Origin: Microvelia longipes
Lineage: Eukaryota; Arthropoda; Insecta; Hemiptera; Veliidae
Direction of reading: 5' to 3'
DNA length: 64,000 nucleotides
NCBI GenBank assembly: GCA_018340805.1
Contig: JACMZG010001863.1
Span: 23,852,327 to 23,916,326, forward strand
Shown: piece by piece, positions 62,731-64,000 of the stretch
Layout: every line of letters starts with the position of its first letter
Position numbering within the stretch: position 1 is the first letter of the stretch
Notes under the pieces: generated by a model
The model's database searches: none
What the model was told of the DNA's origin: nothing
What the model saw: only the letters and a program-made list of their open reading frames with translations
Made by a program: the position numbers and the translations under genes

Positions 62731-63882
62731 ACACAAAAACCAGCCGTAAGGTCTAGTTGTGCTGCCCAAAATTAAATATTTTTGAATCTTCAAAAATTTA
62801 AAATCATAAAAACGATTATTTTAACCGATTGAGTTGAAACCTATACGTAGTGAACCGGTGTTTAAAGTTTCATTTTGATATTGGGCGAACGAAGCAAATC
62901 CGAAATTGAGAGAAAAAGTACTTACGCACCTTGTACCCGTTTTTATAATTCATTTTAAATTGTTTACAGTAAATTGTTTTAGCTAAACACGTTTTAACTA
63001 ATTAATAAAAAATGTAAAATAAGAATAGATTTATGTTGCAGCATCACGGAAACATAAATTATTACATTTTCTTGGTTATAACTTAAAACAAACACTAAGT
63101 ATTAATTAAACCAGTCCTAGGGATTAGTTGCAAATAGGCAGAGATTTATGGCAAAAAAAAGTTTCAAAGCATCATTAAGATGAATGGGAGAGAGGGATAT
63201 CAGAATCGTGACCATAAATTAGGGGTTTTTCTGTTGCATTGTTCTAAAACAACAATGAAAGGATTATTAAATGCATTAATAATAAAAAATTAATAGCTAC
63301 AAAAATCGATATTAATGTGAATATGAGATCGAGTTTTGTTTAGCGTTTCTAGTTATTATTTGACAGGAATAATTAATTACCAAGGCAGTATAATGATTAT
63401 TAATCGTATCAATAGGATAAGTCCACGTTGGGAAAAGTGCATAGGGGTGAGGGGGAGATCACACCTTAGCCAGCCAATCAGACAGTCCTGAAATCAATCA
63501 AAAACCCTCTAGGATTTTTATTAAAGGGACAAAAACTCTCGTCGTGTCTTTCAAAAAGAATGGTATGTCAATGCTTCCTAGGAACGCGTGATGTCAGAAA
63601 CTTGAAAAGATCCCTGAGTCTATATAAACCTGGGCTTAATTAAACTTCATGACCCTTAACACTAGCTATATTAAATAACACTATATGCTCGATTTTAGGA
63701 TTACGAAAATTCAAGCTTAGAAATAATGTAATTGCTCTTTCGTGACATGACAATAAAACTGATTTTTATAATAAGTATATATCTTATCTTTTTAGATAAG
63801 ATAAATTTAAAGACTTGGAGATATAAGTAATAAAAATGCTTTCTTCTATCTTAGGGAGTAAGCAAAAAAGACCCAACGACGA
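62731..63882. other. AT-rich stretch, family R2 trace
   Basis: A fragment with aaccgattgagttgaaacct (62823) belongs to the R2 family. The rest is AT-rich and unremarkable. Confidence 0.4.
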
Positions 63883-64000
63883 GGTTATCACCTCCCTATA
63901 TGTATAACTCTTATCAGCAATGACGTAGTCTACTTACCTGGTTATCACCTCCCTATATAACTCTCATTAGCAACGACGTGGTCTACTTACCTGGTTATCA
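63883..64000. repeat. 57-bp tandem repeat cut by window end
   Basis: The unit ggttatcacctccctatat ... gtctacttacct occurs twice and a third begins at the last bases. On the minus strand each unit carries ccag|gtaagt, a consensus splice donor. Confidence 0.75.

Overview
This is AT-rich nuclear DNA from a eukaryote, almost certainly an invertebrate animal and plausibly an arthropod. The reasons are GT-AG exon structure with very long introns, relics of two non-LTR retrotransposon groups (one Jockey-like, one RNase H-bearing and I-group-like), tRNA-derived SINEs, a pogo/Tigger-type DNA transposon, inverted-repeat elements and abundant (TA)n tracts. The taxon is inference; no ribosomal, mitochondrial or well-known marker gene is present. 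No open reading frame over about 105 codons occurs, and most longer frames are shadows of (TA)n tracts or of dispersed repeats.

One plus-strand gene can be supported from short exons with good splice signals and matching phases: a weak possible first exon ending at 6249, a 58-nt exon at 9319-9376, a 55-nt exon at 18913-18967, and a possible last coding exon at 48928-49001 (exon-like GC-rich sequence continues to 49074). If correct, introns are about 3, 9.5 and 30 kb and most of the window is intronic. The encoded peptide was not recognised. An alternative phase-compatible terminal segment lies at 31391-31467.

Layout. 1-6.2 kb: a SINE head, a short duplicated segment, (TA)n tracts within inverted repeats and a 52-bp satellite (3190-3945). 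6.2-12 kb: (CA)n/(TA)n, a 28-bp minisatellite with higher-order structure (7340-8600) and the second exon. 12-20 kb: a Jockey-like LINE relic, a decayed foldback, a MITE, a long palindrome, the third exon and a SINE. 20-30 kb: two large inverted-repeat elements, a complete non-autonomous Tigger-like transposon (25002-25858) and a foldback invaded by another repeat. 30-37 kb: mostly featureless AT-rich DNA with a 24-bp minisatellite and two exon-like fragments. 37-42 kb: two direct copies of a composite foldback element, the second complete with terminal inverted repeats of about 105 bp that each carry a tRNA-like B box. 42-48 kb: hairpins, decayed foldbacks and one unrecognised small ORF. 48-54 kb: the last candidate exon, a GC-rich island made of stacked small hairpins, a second MITE copy and a repeated family. 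54-64 kb: (TA)n palindromes, a clear class-II-tRNA-derived SINE, a decayed LINE with an RNase H tail, a double tRNA-like repeat and a tandem repeat cut by the window end.

The parts do not form a pathway. The picture is one gene with small exons stretched over long introns filled by old, mostly non-autonomous mobile elements, many able to fold into long hairpins.
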